A stretch of DNA of 64,000 nucleotides. Source: Dasania sp. GY-MA-18 (GTDB lineage Bacteria > Pseudomonadota > Gammaproteobacteria > Pseudomonadales > Dasaniaceae). The notes beneath the pieces are model-generated. The model was not told the DNA's origin. It did not search any database and was given only the letters and a program-made list of their open reading frames with translations. Location: assembly GCF_024734385.1 (NCBI RefSeq), contig NZ_JANHAP010000005.1, positions 62,001 through 126,000 on the forward strand, written 5' to 3'. How positions within the stretch are numbered: the stretch's first letter is position 1; the number at the start of each line of letters is the position of its first letter. The position numbers were made by a program, and so were the translations under genes. Of this stretch, positions 17,732 to 27,542 are shown piece after piece.

Positions 17732-19183
17732 ATGAAGTTTTCAAATACCTATGTGGGGTTAGGGCAGCGTTTTTATAATAAATCGCAACCTACAGCGGTG
17801 CGTGCGCCCAAGTTATTTTTATGGAATACGGCGTTAGCTAATAGGCTAAATATTCCAGCGGCGCTGCAACAAGATAGTGAGGCCTTAGCACAATACTTTT
17901 CTGGTAATCAAATACTGGCAGGGGCAGAGCCTATAGCAACTGCCTACGCCGGCCATCAGTTTGGTAGCTTTAACCCGCTGTTGGGTGATGGCCGTGCTCA
18001 TCTCTTGGGCGAGCTGTTGGATGATGAGGGCAGGCGCTGGGATTTGCAGTTAAAAGGTTCCGGTGAGAGTGCCTATTCTAGAGCTGGCGATGGCCGTTGC
18101 GCCTTAGGCCCGGCAGTGCGTGAATTTATTATGAGTGAGGCCATGAGGGCCTTGGGCGTGCCGACCACCGAGTGTTTGGCGGTGGTGACTACCGGTGAGA
18201 CCGTCTACCGGCAGCGAGCTAATCCGGGTGCAGTAGTCACTAGGGTGGCCGCCAGCCATATAAGAGTAGGTAGTTTTCAACTTTTCGCCTCTAGGGGGGA
18301 TGTGGAATCGCTAACCGCGCTGCGTGATTATGCGATAGATAGGCACTTCCCCGAAATTAAACAACAAGCTAGCAATCATTCGGTTGCATTAGTGGATAGC
18401 GTAATAGCAAAACAAATACAGCTAGTGGTTGCTTGGATGCGGGTGGGTTTTATTCATGGCGTAATGAATACCGATAACACTGCTATCTCCGGTGATACCA
18501 TAGATTATGGCCCCTGCGCTATGATGGGGGTTTACGACCCACAGGCCGTATACAGTTCTATAGACCGCAACGGCCGCTATGCTTTTGGCAACCAGCCTAG
18601 GATTGTTAATTGGAATATGGCGCGCTTTGCCGAAAGCCTGTTGGTCTTGCACCCTGAAGATGAACAGCTGCTGGCGCAAATGCAGGAGTTAATAAATGAT
18701 TTTCCTCAGCGCTTTCAGCAGGCGTATAACCGCATGATGGCCGATAAACTGGGGCTGCAAGACTTACAGCCTGGCGATGATGCGCTAATAGAGTCCCTGT
18801 TAGCTAGGTTGGCTGAGTTGAAATTGGACTATACGATAAGCTTTGATCTGCTAACGAAGTCGCTAACGGATAGCAAGGTGCAAACCTTTATTAGTGCCGA
18901 TTTAGGTGATTGTTACCAACAGTGGTGGCAGCGAGTTAACGCACAAGCCCTTAGTGCCGAGCAGTTGCAAGCCGCTATGCGCAACAATAACCCAGTAGTG
19001 ATTCCTAGAAATCATCACATTGAAGCAGTGTTAGCCGATTGCGAAGCGAGCGGTGAAGCTAGTGCAGCTTTGGATTTTCTTGCAGTGTTACGCCAGCCCT
19101 ATGTGGAAACGGAAGAAACCGCCCGATATCAATCGACAGATGACAGTTTTGATCAGGGCTACCAAACTTTTTGCGGAACCTGA
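17732..19183 (+). CDS. selO: Protein adenylyltransferase SelO (YdiU)
   Basis: Pseudokinase-fold enzyme that transfers AMP from ATP to Ser, Thr or Tyr of target proteins, linked in E. coli to redox homeostasis. The product (about 483 residues, normal length) has ATAYAGHQFGSFNPLLGDGRAHLLGE, LQLKGSGESAYSRAGDGRCALGPAVREFIMSEAM, the catalytic segment GFIHGVMNTDNTAISGDTIDYGP and NWNMARFAESL, and ends in DSFDQGYQTFCGT; the conserved C-terminal Cys is near the end as in bacterial SelO. ATG at 17732 is preceded by an in-frame GTG at 17729. It appears to be a single gene, convergent with the diguanylate cyclase gene. Confidence 0.95.
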   Translation: MKFSNTYVGLGQRFYNKSQPTAVRAPKLFLWNTALANRLNIPAALQQDSEALAQYFSGNQILAGAEPIATAYAGHQFGSFNPLLGDGRAHLLGELLDDEGRRWDLQLKGSGESAYSRAGDGRCALGPAVREFIMSEAMRALGVPTTECLAVVTTGETVYRQRANPGAVVTRVAASHIRVGSFQLFASRGDVESLTALRDYAIDRHFPEIKQQASNHSVALVDSVIAKQIQLVVAWMRVGFIHGVMNTDNTAISGDTIDYGPCAMMGVYDPQAVYSSIDRNGRYAFGNQPRIVNWNMARFAESLLVLHPEDEQLLAQMQELINDFPQRFQQAYNRMMADKLGLQDLQPGDDALIESLLARLAELKLDYTISFDLLTKSLTDSKVQTFISADLGDCYQQWWQRVNAQALSAEQLQAAMRNNNPVVIPRNHHIEAVLADCEASGEASAALDFLAVLRQPYVETEETARYQSTDDSFDQGYQTFCGT

Positions 19184-19266
19184 GTATCGGATAACAGGCT
19201 AAATCAATAATGGTGTTATTTAGACGGATCTTGCTGCCTAAATTAAGCGTTTGCCAAGCGTGGTTG

Positions 19267-20976
19267 TCACCCCGTTGCAATTTGATTTCTGCCATTTGCT
19301 TTAGCTTGATATAAGGCGGTATCAGCCCGGTGCATAATGGAGTCATAGCTATCGTGGGTTTGTAATGAGGTAATGCCTATGCTCACAGTGATATTACTGA
19401 TGTTGTGTACGCTAATTTCGGCAATATTACTGCTTAGCCTTTGGCATATAGCGCTAGCTTCATGGATGGCTGTTTCTGGTAAGGCAATGATAAATTCTTC
19501 GCCGCCCCAGCGGTAAACCCTATCATTGGGTCTTAGGCTGTTATTTAGCGTTTGCGCTATGGCGATTAAAATTTGGTCGCCTGTTTGGTGGCCGTAATTG
19601 TCATTGATTTTTTTAAAGTGGTCTATGTCGACTATGCCCAGCACAAAGTTTTGCTGACTAATGCTGTGGCGCTTTATATAGGCTGGTATCTCTTGGTTGG
19701 CCGACCGTCTATTGCTTAGGCTAGTTAAACTGTCAGTGTGAGCGAATGTGCTCATAAGAATAGATGCTTTTTTTAGCTCTTGGTTGCTTTTCTCTAGTTC
19801 TAATGTTCTTTCTTTAATAGTATTTTCTAAGCCAAGATTAAATTGATGCAGTTTTTTTTGTGCGTTTTTTCTTTGTAAAATATTGTTGTATAAGATTACG
19901 ATGACAAGAGATAAAAATAGGAAAATAGCAATAGCGCTATTAATGAGTTTTCTATTTTTAAGGTAAAAGCTTTCAGGTTTGTTATAAATTTTACTGTTTT
20001 TGGGTAAAATGTTTTCGTTGATATGAAAGCGCTGTAGTTGCACATAATCAAACGTAGGGCGGTAAATTGCACTTTCTTTAACGGGAACGTCGCGAGTGTC
20101 TGTGCCTGCAAGAATACTAAGGGCTATTTTGGCGGCATTGCTGCCGTGCTCATAAGGGTTGTTCATCATCCCCCCTATGGCGCCGTTGTTTATCATTAGC
20201 GATCCCCACATGCCATAGATGGGTACGCTACTGCGGGCCGATAAGGGGGGCAAATCTTTCTGAAAAGAGAAGTAGGCCCCCAGTTTGTCTTTGTGTATGG
20301 CCATTAATAATATGGCAGTATCATCTGTTAATTTACTTACTGTGTCGTGCAGTTCTGCTATAGAAAAATCATCTAATAGCTCTATTGTTATATTTCTTTT
20401 GCTGGATTTTTTTTGCCATGAGTTTTTTATTTCTTTGGCTGCGTTAATCATTCTGTGGCCTAGGCCTGTGGTGTCTCCAATCAAGATGATTTTTTTAATG
20501 TTAGGTTGTATTTGAGCGATGAGATTGAGGTTGCCGGCTATGTCCATGCCTTCGGCTATACCTGTTATATTTGGTTTGTTAATTAAGTCGTTATGGTTAA
20601 AGATATTAACACCACAAAATACTATGGGTATATTGGGGAAGAGCCTGTCACCATGCTCTAATAAAAATCGGTAAGCAGCATCGTCACTGGTAATAATGAT
20701 GTCTGGTCTGTAGTGAGCGAACTTGTATTTTAATAAATCGAGAATTTTTTTATTGTATATAGCATCGTCCACATAGCGGCGCTTATCCATATATTCTATA
20801 AAGAGGTTTTCTTGGGCTATATCTTTAGCTAGGGCGTCTCTAACGCCGCGAGTTAGCTCTTCTGTCCAGGCGTATTGTGGGTGGTAGGAGTTAAGCAATA
20901 GTACTTTGTTAGAGCCCAGTGCAGGGTTGCAGCTAATAATAAACAATAGTAATAGGATGAGGCACTGGTAAGGCAT
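19267..20976 (-). CDS. Membrane diguanylate cyclase with periplasmic binding-protein sensor
   Basis: Makes cyclic di-GMP from GTP. The 569-residue product has an N-terminal signal segment, a periplasmic ABC-type substrate-binding-like domain (about 22-330: LLLNSYHPQYAWTEELTRGVRDAL, IITSDDAAYRFLLEHGDRLFPNIPIVFCGVN), one transmembrane helix (about 345-365), a coiled coil, and a C-terminal GGDEF domain with an intact GGEEF active site. An RPND sequence five residues before it is the inhibitory I-site, so product feedback is likely. The sensor ligand is unknown. It overlaps no neighbour and is convergent with selO. Confidence 0.92.
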   Translation of the reverse strand: MPYQCLILLLLFIISCNPALGSNKVLLLNSYHPQYAWTEELTRGVRDALAKDIAQENLFIEYMDKRRYVDDAIYNKKILDLLKYKFAHYRPDIIITSDDAAYRFLLEHGDRLFPNIPIVFCGVNIFNHNDLINKPNITGIAEGMDIAGNLNLIAQIQPNIKKIILIGDTTGLGHRMINAAKEIKNSWQKKSSKRNITIELLDDFSIAELHDTVSKLTDDTAILLMAIHKDKLGAYFSFQKDLPPLSARSSVPIYGMWGSLMINNGAIGGMMNNPYEHGSNAAKIALSILAGTDTRDVPVKESAIYRPTFDYVQLQRFHINENILPKNSKIYNKPESFYLKNRKLINSAIAIFLFLSLVIVILYNNILQRKNAQKKLHQFNLGLENTIKERTLELEKSNQELKKASILMSTFAHTDSLTSLSNRRSANQEIPAYIKRHSISQQNFVLGIVDIDHFKKINDNYGHQTGDQILIAIAQTLNNSLRPNDRVYRWGGEEFIIALPETAIHEASAICQRLSSNIAEISVHNISNITVSIGITSLQTHDSYDSIMHRADTALYQAKANGRNQIATG

Positions 20977-21285
20977 AAGGCAGGGGTGCTTAATAAAAAT
21001 AGGGTTAATTAATTATGATGACTAATGTCTTAAAATCCAGTTTTATGCTGTAGGGATGTGATAGCCCGGTGGTTAATAGTACTATTTTTTATAAGCTGGT
21101 GGGGATAAATATAGCTTTAGAGCCCGGTCCTTAGTATCTAAGAATGCTGTAAGTGGCGGTAGATAGGGGGTTGTGGCGGTAGTGGTGATAGGCGGCGGGA
21201 TGAAGACTGACGATGGCCGTATATGTTTATCAATTATAAGTAGGGAGGCTGTTTGTTTTGATATAGAAGCTATTAGGGCCGGATA
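20977..21285. other. Intergenic region upstream of the diguanylate cyclase gene
   Basis: 309 bases between two minus-strand genes, AT-rich near the cyclase start and G-rich in the middle (runs such as GATAGGGGGTTGTGGCGG). No gene or clear terminator was seen. Confidence 0.45.
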
Positions 21286-22224
21286 TTATTGTAAATAGAG
21301 CTGGTCTAGCCATAGCGTTTGCGGGCTGGCATTGGTAATGAAGAAGCTTACGTCAATGATGTTAGCCATATCCATACGGCGCTGGCTGGGGGCGGCAGCA
21401 ACTGTAGCTAAATCTACGCTGATATGATTCCAGCCGGGTGTAAGTAAAAGCTTTTTGTTAAATCTGTCGTTATAGTCAAAGCCCCGCTCGGGGTGTGGTT
21501 TATCGTATATGCGCAGGGTTATGGTTTGCTGCTGTTTTGTATAGAGGCTGAATCGCAGGCTGTGGTAGTTTTGCCAGTTGCCGGGGAAGTGTTCTAGGCT
21601 TACGCCGCTGTATTGCTCTTTATTGTGCAGGCGTATAGCTAACGCTTGTGAGTTTAAATGCTCAGCTTTATGGTCTAAATGTATCAGCGTGTGCTTCCCT
21701 ATGGCCTTAAAGCGTGAAAGTTCAGTGCTTGAATCAAAGTTGCTGAGTAGGGGGAAGTGTTGTTGGGCTAGGTATTCGTCATAGCGGCTAATAACCAGCG
21801 GCTTAAATGTAGCGAGTATGGCGATGATGCTGGCTATGCGTAAAAACCCTGTAAGTGCTTTATAGTTTTTAGCCAGGTAGTCAGAAAACCAACAAAAAGC
21901 CAGTAATGAGCCCGCAATGTTTTTTAGCAGATCGGATAAGTCCGCGGTTCTAGCAAAGGCAGGTTGTAATAGTTCTATTGATACTCCAAATAGTAGCGGG
22001 TATAGCAAAGCCTCTAGCGCTTCGGCGCGCAAGCTGCTGTGTTGTTGGCGGCGTTCTAGCAGTATTACTGTGCTAAGCAAAAAAAATAAAACGACGTGGC
22101 CTAAGTTCCAGAGCTGATGTACTGAGCGGGGCTCTATACTCTGGGGGCTGGTGATATACAGTGTTAAAAATAAAGCAATAAAAATCAGGCAGGCTATGCC
22201 TTTGACTTGATAAAGTATGCTCAT
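21286..22224 (-). CDS. VanZ-like membrane protein with a C-terminal beta-rich domain
   Basis: The N-terminal 140 residues have four to five hydrophobic helices in a VanZ-like order (KGIACLIFIALFLTLYITSP, HVVLFFLLSTVILL, LYPLLFGVSIELLQPAFARTADLSDLLKNIAGSLLAFCWF), including the HV..F and RTADLSDLLKNIAG signatures of the family. Residues about 165-312 form a soluble domain with a jelly-roll look (SLEHFPGNWQNYHSLRFSLYT, LRIYDKPHPERG, WNHISVDLATV), probably carbohydrate-binding-like and exposed outside the membrane. The function of this fusion is unknown. The following cupin gene lies 43 bases upstream on the same strand. Confidence 0.7.
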   Translation of the reverse strand: MSILYQVKGIACLIFIALFLTLYITSPQSIEPRSVHQLWNLGHVVLFFLLSTVILLERRQQHSSLRAEALEALLYPLLFGVSIELLQPAFARTADLSDLLKNIAGSLLAFCWFSDYLAKNYKALTGFLRIASIIAILATFKPLVISRYDEYLAQQHFPLLSNFDSSTELSRFKAIGKHTLIHLDHKAEHLNSQALAIRLHNKEQYSGVSLEHFPGNWQNYHSLRFSLYTKQQQTITLRIYDKPHPERGFDYNDRFNKKLLLTPGWNHISVDLATVAAAPSQRRMDMANIIDVSFFITNASPQTLWLDQLYLQ

Positions 22225-22267
22225 TTAAGGCTTAGCCCGGTAATAGTGGTAGCTTGGGGTGCGGCAT

Positions 22268-22558
22268 TTACTTTAGCTCTACTTCAACAAAAGCAAAGTC
22301 GTAGTCATTAGCATTAATGACATTATGTTCTATCCCAGCAGGGCGATAATAGGATTGACCTGCTGTTAGTTGCGCGTAGCTTTCGCCTTCTGCCGTTACT
22401 ATTTTTAGTTGGCCATCTTGTTCCGGGATTACAACGTAGTCATAGGCATGTTTATGCCAGCCAGTTTCACCCTTGGGTGGGAAACACCACTCGGTCACAA
22501 TGACGCGATCATTTTCAATTTGCAGTAGGCCTTGGGCGGCGGCGTTTTTATTACACAT
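22268..22558 (-). CDS. Small cupin-domain protein
   Basis: A 96-residue single-domain beta barrel. The metal-binding cupin pattern is visible: GWHKHAYDYVVIPEQDG supplies two His and a Glu, and PAGIEHNVINANDYDFAFVEVEL supplies the later His. Proteins of this size bind a metal and a small ligand; the substrate is unknown. It is upstream of and same-strand with the VanZ-like gene (43 bases apart), and divergent from nhaD. Confidence 0.8.
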   Translation of the reverse strand: MCNKNAAAQGLLQIENDRVIVTEWCFPPKGETGWHKHAYDYVVIPEQDGQLKIVTAEGESYAQLTAGQSYYRPAGIEHNVINANDYDFAFVEVELK

Positions 22559-22769
22559 GGCGTAGCCTCACTTTTGCGATTAAAGTTCAGCATGTTAGTA
22601 CGATACCGGGATTACGTCCATGGCTGGCTGAGCTTATATTTACTGCCTTGCTGTGCGCTCTATATTATGCTTGCTAGCAAGTCATTTATAATGCTAAAAA
22701 TACTGTTTTACAGTACCTTAAAAATTAATGTGCTTGCGCGGGTGCTATCTGCTTTACGGTGAGGTGTTT

Positions 22770-24155
22770 ATGCAGTGTTTGTTGAAGTTGTTTGTGCTTA
22801 TGTTCTTGCCTGCGCAAGTCGCTTTGGCCAGTGAGGCTAAGCCTTTAGATTTAACGACTCATTGGGTAGGTTTTGTCGCCCTGCTGCTCTTTGTGACGGC
22901 TTATATCTTTGTCATCATGGAAGAGCGCCTACATTTGCGAAAATCAAAACCGGTGTTGTTAGCTGCCGGTTTGATATGGGCTTTAATTGCCATAGCCTAT
23001 CGTGAACATTCCTCTTTGATGGTAGAGCATGCTATTAGGCATAATTTCTTAGAGTACGCCGAGCTATTTTTCTTTTTATTAGTGGCGATGACCTATATCA
23101 ATTCTATAATTGAGCGCGGTGTTTTTGATGCACTACGGGATTGGTTAATTGAAAATGGCTTTACTTATAAGGGCTTATTTTGGTTGACTGGCATACTGGC
23201 GTTTTTTATATCACCGGTAGCCGACAACCTCACTACCGCTTTGATTATGTGTGCGGTAGTGATGACGGTGGGTCAGGGACATAAACAATTTATTAATCTG
23301 AGTTGTATTAACATAGTCGTAGCAGCTAACGCCGGCGGCGCGTTTAGCCCCTTTGGCGACATCACTACGTTAATGGTATGGCAAAAAGGTATTGTTGAGT
23401 TTTTTACTTTCTTCCAACTGTTTATACCAGCGGTAGTTAACTTTTTGCTGCCCGCTATTATTATGAGCTTTGCCTTACCCGCGGGCTTGCCTCCCGCTAA
23501 TAATACCCAGAAAACAACGATTAAACTCGGTGGTTTAACGATAGTCGGCTTGTTTATCGTTACTATTGCTACGGCGGTGAGCTTTCATCAATTTTTACAT
23601 CTGCCACCCGTGTTTGGCATGATGACTGGCTTGGCCTATTTAAAACTTTATGGCTTTTATCTACGCAAAAAGAGGCGTGCTGGCCCGCAATCGAGTATTC
23701 CGATTAGTAGACCAGAAAAACCCTTTGATATTTTTGAGCGGGTAGCTCATGCCGAGTGGGATACTCTGTTTTTCTTTTACGGGGTGATTATGGCGGTAGG
23801 TGGTTTGGGCTTTATAGGTTATTTAGAGCTGGCTTCGGCAGCCATGTACGGCCAGTTAGGGCCTACCACCGCCAATGTGTTAGTGGGCTTGTTATCGGCG
23901 GTAGTGGACAATATTCCTGTTATGTTTGCGGTGCTTACCATGCAGCCAGAGATGCCGCAAAGCCAGTGGCTATTGGTAACGCTAACGGCTGGGGTAGGGG
24001 GTAGCTTGCTTTCTATAGGTTCTGCCGCGGGGGTGGCGTTAATGGGCCAGGCTAGAGGCTATTACACCTTTTTCGGTCATATAAAATGGCTGCCTGCTGT
24101 AGCCCTAGGCTATGCCGCTAGTATTTACGTACACTTGTTATTGCAAGGCCTATAG
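22770..24155 (+). CDS. nhaD: Sodium/proton antiporter NhaD
   Basis: Inner-membrane ion exchanger that exports Na+ (or Li+) for H+. The 461-residue product has an N-terminal signal-like helix, then ten or more hydrophobic segments typical of the NhaD/ion-transporter superfamily, including AFFISPVADNLTTALIMCAVVM, NAGGAFSPFGDITTLMVW and VGLLSAVVDNIPVMFAVLTM, the two re-entrant loops with conserved polar residues. ATG at 22770 is chosen over an upstream ATG (22728) because GGTGAGG lies before it and the family starts with the signal segment. Fits a marine or haline lifestyle. Confidence 0.92.
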   Translation: MQCLLKLFVLMFLPAQVALASEAKPLDLTTHWVGFVALLLFVTAYIFVIMEERLHLRKSKPVLLAAGLIWALIAIAYREHSSLMVEHAIRHNFLEYAELFFFLLVAMTYINSIIERGVFDALRDWLIENGFTYKGLFWLTGILAFFISPVADNLTTALIMCAVVMTVGQGHKQFINLSCINIVVAANAGGAFSPFGDITTLMVWQKGIVEFFTFFQLFIPAVVNFLLPAIIMSFALPAGLPPANNTQKTTIKLGGLTIVGLFIVTIATAVSFHQFLHLPPVFGMMTGLAYLKLYGFYLRKKRRAGPQSSIPISRPEKPFDIFERVAHAEWDTLFFFYGVIMAVGGLGFIGYLELASAAMYGQLGPTTANVLVGLLSAVVDNIPVMFAVLTMQPEMPQSQWLLVTLTAGVGGSLLSIGSAAGVALMGQARGYYTFFGHIKWLPAVALGYAASIYVHLLLQGL

Positions 24156-24172
24156 GGGCTTAAGATAGGGGC

Positions 24173-25405
24173 TTAAGATAACCAGCGATCAAAAGGGATA
24201 ACTTCTACCAACTCTCCTGCGGCTATATTAGCTGCCTCGCGGGGGATTTTAATAAAACAGTTAGCCTTGCTTACTGACGATAAAATGCCCGAACCCTGTT
24301 CGCCAGTATCATTAACTACGAGCTGGCCCTTATCATCGCGGCTTAAAATGCCGCGCTGAAAATCTGCCCGGCCCGGTTGTTTTTTGAGTGGGCTGGCTGT
24401 GCGCGCATTTAAAGTAAGCGTGGTTAAATTTTGTTCGCCTGCCAGCGCTCTGAGTATAGGGGTAACTAATTGGTGAAAGGTCACTGTGGCCGCCACCGGA
24501 TTACCCGGCAGGCCAAAGAATAAGGCCTGGCCTATAGTGCCAAAAGCAAAGGGTTTGCCGGGTTTGATGGCGATTTTCCAAAAATTGATTTGGCCGATTT
24601 TACTCAATATATCCTTGGTGTAATCGGCTTCCCCCACAGAGACACCACCAGAGCTAATGATAGCGTCGCAGTCTTGGGCGGCTTGCTGGAATACTTGCTC
24701 CAGCCTTTGCGGGTCATCGGCGATAACGCCTAAATTAAGCACCTCGGCCCCCAAGCGCGTTAACATGGCTGCTACCACATAGCGGTTACTGTCGTAGATG
24801 CAGCCTTTGGCCAGTGCGGTGCCGGGTAACTGCAGCTCATCACCGGTAGAAAACAGGGCTACCTTGGGGCGGCGGTAAACAGTAACTTGGCTAAGGCCTA
24901 CCGAGGCGATTAAACCTATATCCACCGGGCTGAGGCGCTTGCCTTGTTGCAAGATAATGCTGCCGGCGGCTATGTCTTCCCCGGCAAAGCGTATGTTGTT
25001 GTTAACGCTGGCGGCTTGCTGAAAGCTGACGTACTGATCCTGCAGGGTGCAGCGCTCTTGCATAATGACGCAGTCGGCCCCTTCAGGTATTGCGGCGCCG
25101 GTCATAATACGCACGCATTGGCCAGAGCCTAGCGGGCCGGCAAAGGGCGCACCCGCCATGGACTTACCAATCAGTTCTAGGCGGCTGTGTGTTGCTAGAT
25201 CGCCAGCACGTAGTGCGTAACCATCCATCGCCGAGTTATCGTAGCCGGGCACATTAAAGCCTGCTGCTAGGTCACAGGCTAGAACCCTATCCAGGGCCTG
25301 CTCCAGGTCGACGGTTTCGGTGTCGCTGATAGCGCTTACGGCAGCCTGCAGTAATTGTTGGGCGGTCTCTAAGGGCATTAGGCCGTTGCTATCACAGGAG
25401 TCCAT
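24173..25405 (-). CDS. moeA: Molybdopterin molybdenumtransferase
   Basis: Inserts molybdate into adenylylated molybdopterin to complete molybdenum cofactor. 410 residues in the usual domain order: the N-terminal part with DNSAMDGYALR, a barrel with MTGAAIPEGADCVIMQE, the MoCF-binding domain with IISSGGVSVGEADYTKDIL and FGLPGNPVAATVTFHQLVTPIL, and a C-terminal beta barrel ending in GELVEVIPFDRWL. It is convergent with nhaD, 17 bases apart. No other molybdenum cofactor genes are in the window. The start ATG follows GAGGTATAACCCC. Confidence 0.95.
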   Translation of the reverse strand: MDSCDSNGLMPLETAQQLLQAAVSAISDTETVDLEQALDRVLACDLAAGFNVPGYDNSAMDGYALRAGDLATHSRLELIGKSMAGAPFAGPLGSGQCVRIMTGAAIPEGADCVIMQERCTLQDQYVSFQQAASVNNNIRFAGEDIAAGSIILQQGKRLSPVDIGLIASVGLSQVTVYRRPKVALFSTGDELQLPGTALAKGCIYDSNRYVVAAMLTRLGAEVLNLGVIADDPQRLEQVFQQAAQDCDAIISSGGVSVGEADYTKDILSKIGQINFWKIAIKPGKPFAFGTIGQALFFGLPGNPVAATVTFHQLVTPILRALAGEQNLTTLTLNARTASPLKKQPGRADFQRGILSRDDKGQLVVNDTGEQGSGILSSVSKANCFIKIPREAANIAAGELVEVIPFDRWLS

Positions 25406-25728
25406 GGGGTTATACCTCTACATTTATTGAATCATTTGCCAGCTTAACTGTATGCCGAGCGCGAGAGCCTATAAAAAATCGGCCTTCATAAGCAAGTTAT
25501 TTAGTGTTTTAGGCTAGGATATAGCAATGCTGATTAAAGTTTGTACGCTATTTGTGCTGGGCTATATTGTTGCTATGTTTAGTCCATATCAGTATAAATA
25601 CCTCCTATCTTTATTCCATTGTGCTAGCTAGAATTTCTGTTTCAAGTTTTAGTAATAAGCTGTTTTATTGATGAAAATTGCGTTACATACTGACATTTAC
25701 CCAATGACTGGCGGCAGATAGAACTCTC
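25406..25728. other. Intergenic region upstream of moeA and the HDOD gene
   Basis: 323 AT-rich bases between divergent genes. No clear operator, hairpin or RNA was recognised. Confidence 0.45.
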
Positions 25729-27393
25729 ATGAGCAAAGTAGTAGATCAAAAAACCACGGATACAGGTAGCCAAATCGACCGCGCCCCTTGGCTGGACATA
25801 TTGCAAAAAACCGAAATGCGAGCTTTGGCTTCGGTAGGTAGTGAAATTAGTCAGTTAATAGGCGATGCCAATACCAATGCTGGCGGTTTAGCAGAAATTA
25901 TTTTAAAGGATGCCGCGCTGACTTCGCAGGTGTTAAAAATCGCTAATAGCGTGGAGTTTAAGCCCGGCTCGGCCAGGGCTGAGCGGCAAGCGCTAAAAGC
26001 AGCTGAGCAAGAAAGCGCGTTGCGCCAAGCCATAGTGCGCATAGGGTTTAATGGCATACGCTGTATTTGTATATCCATAGCCTTGATTGACAGTATTATT
26101 AAAAAGCCTAATAAGCAAAAACGTTTATTGCTGTGCTTGGCACAGAGTTTTCATACCGCAGTGCACGCGAGAAATATTGCGCAGCAAATGAAAAATTGCC
26201 GCAGTGAAGATGTGTTTATCGCCGGCTTATTGCAAAACTTAGGTGAATTGGTTTTTTGGGCCAGCCCTATAGCCGAAAGCTTGGATTATAAAAAATTAAT
26301 AAAAACCAATAATGGCAGTGCTGCCGTGGCGGCGCAGCAGCTAACAGGTATGTCCTTTACGGATATGTCTAAAGAGTTGGCTGACAGCTGGTCGCTGAGT
26401 GAAACCCTGTCTGATAGTTTTAACCCAGCTAAAAATACGCCTGAAGTGAAAGCGATTAACTTAGGTAATATGATGAGTAGCGGTATAGAGTCGGGCTGGG
26501 ATTCAAAGCAGCTTACTGCCGCTATTAATAAAATTGCCGCAGACTTTTCTTTAAATATAAATAGTTGTATGGATTTACTACGCAGGGGGGCCGATGAGGC
26601 CATGGCCATGGCTAAGGAGTACGGGCCGGGTATAGATGCAGTATTGTTACCACGTGAGCCCGGGTTGGCCGCGGTGGAAAATATAGAGCCGGTGGACGAT
26701 ATAGTCGCTACTGAAAAGGCGCTGAGTGATATTGAATCTTTGTTGGTACGCTCTAGTGGCGATGCTGGTAAAGCAGACCCAGCACAAAGCGGCCAAGACG
26801 AACCCTCGCAATCGGTGGCTAAAAATAATTTGCAGCAACAGGCCATAGCTCAAACTCTAGAGCAGGCAGCTCTAAGGCCAGCCAATAGCGCTAGGCAGGT
26901 AGAGCTTATCGATGAATTATGGGATGCCGCCGAAGGGCAAAATCCTATAACCTCTGTTTGCAAGTTGCTGGCTAACGGTATTTACGAAGCAATTGGCCTA
27001 GAGCGGGTGGCGGTATTTATTAAGCTGAATAAAAAAGAAGAGATAAAACTGGCTTATTTGGCGGGCCAGAATACTGAACACTGGGCGCAGGATTTGGTGC
27101 TCTCCATTAGCGAAACCAATGATTCTATTTTCCGCTATTGTACTCGCAGTTCTGGCCCAGTGTGGGTGTCACCGGGCAAAACCACCGGCCTGGATAAATT
27201 GTTAAGCAAGCCCGTGAAAGCACTAATAGGGGAGCAAAAGCGTTTTATGATGGCACCCGTTAAAAGTGGCCTGCGGGTAGTGGCATTGGTTTATACAGAT
27301 ATGGCCGGTGAAGATTTAGAGCTCAGTGAGCAGCATTTTGCTGATTTTTCACGTTTGATTAAGCAGGCGAGTAGGGCGCTATCCTCTCAGTAG
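25729..27393 (+). CDS. HDOD-domain signalling protein with C-terminal GAF-like domain
   Basis: 554 residues. The N-terminal half (about 20-215) is an HDOD domain, a degenerate HD fold used in signal transduction: ILKDAALTSQVLKIANSVEF, ALRQAIVRIGFNGIRCICISIALID and DVFIAGLLQNLGELVFW. The middle is a low-complexity linker rich in Ser, Gln and Ala. Residues about 400-550 resemble a GAF-type domain (LANGIYEAIGLERVAVFIKLNK to FMMAPVKSGLRVVALVYTDMAG). No catalytic HD pair or GGDEF was seen, so it likely relays a signal by binding partners. It stands alone. Confidence 0.8.
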   Translation: MSKVVDQKTTDTGSQIDRAPWLDILQKTEMRALASVGSEISQLIGDANTNAGGLAEIILKDAALTSQVLKIANSVEFKPGSARAERQALKAAEQESALRQAIVRIGFNGIRCICISIALIDSIIKKPNKQKRLLLCLAQSFHTAVHARNIAQQMKNCRSEDVFIAGLLQNLGELVFWASPIAESLDYKKLIKTNNGSAAVAAQQLTGMSFTDMSKELADSWSLSETLSDSFNPAKNTPEVKAINLGNMMSSGIESGWDSKQLTAAINKIAADFSLNINSCMDLLRRGADEAMAMAKEYGPGIDAVLLPREPGLAAVENIEPVDDIVATEKALSDIESLLVRSSGDAGKADPAQSGQDEPSQSVAKNNLQQQAIAQTLEQAALRPANSARQVELIDELWDAAEGQNPITSVCKLLANGIYEAIGLERVAVFIKLNKKEEIKLAYLAGQNTEHWAQDLVLSISETNDSIFRYCTRSSGPVWVSPGKTTGLDKLLSKPVKALIGEQKRFMMAPVKSGLRVVALVYTDMAGEDLELSEQHFADFSRLIKQASRALSSQ

Positions 27394-27542
27394 CTGCTGT
27401 GAGCAACTTATAACTTAGAAATAGCTATAGAGGTAAAAAACAGAAGCTAGGTTATATTAAAGCTAAAAGTACTAAAAAAACTGTTAATTTTTAATTGGCG
27501 CTTATATTATTGCTGACCCTAAAAATAATAACGGAGCAAAAC

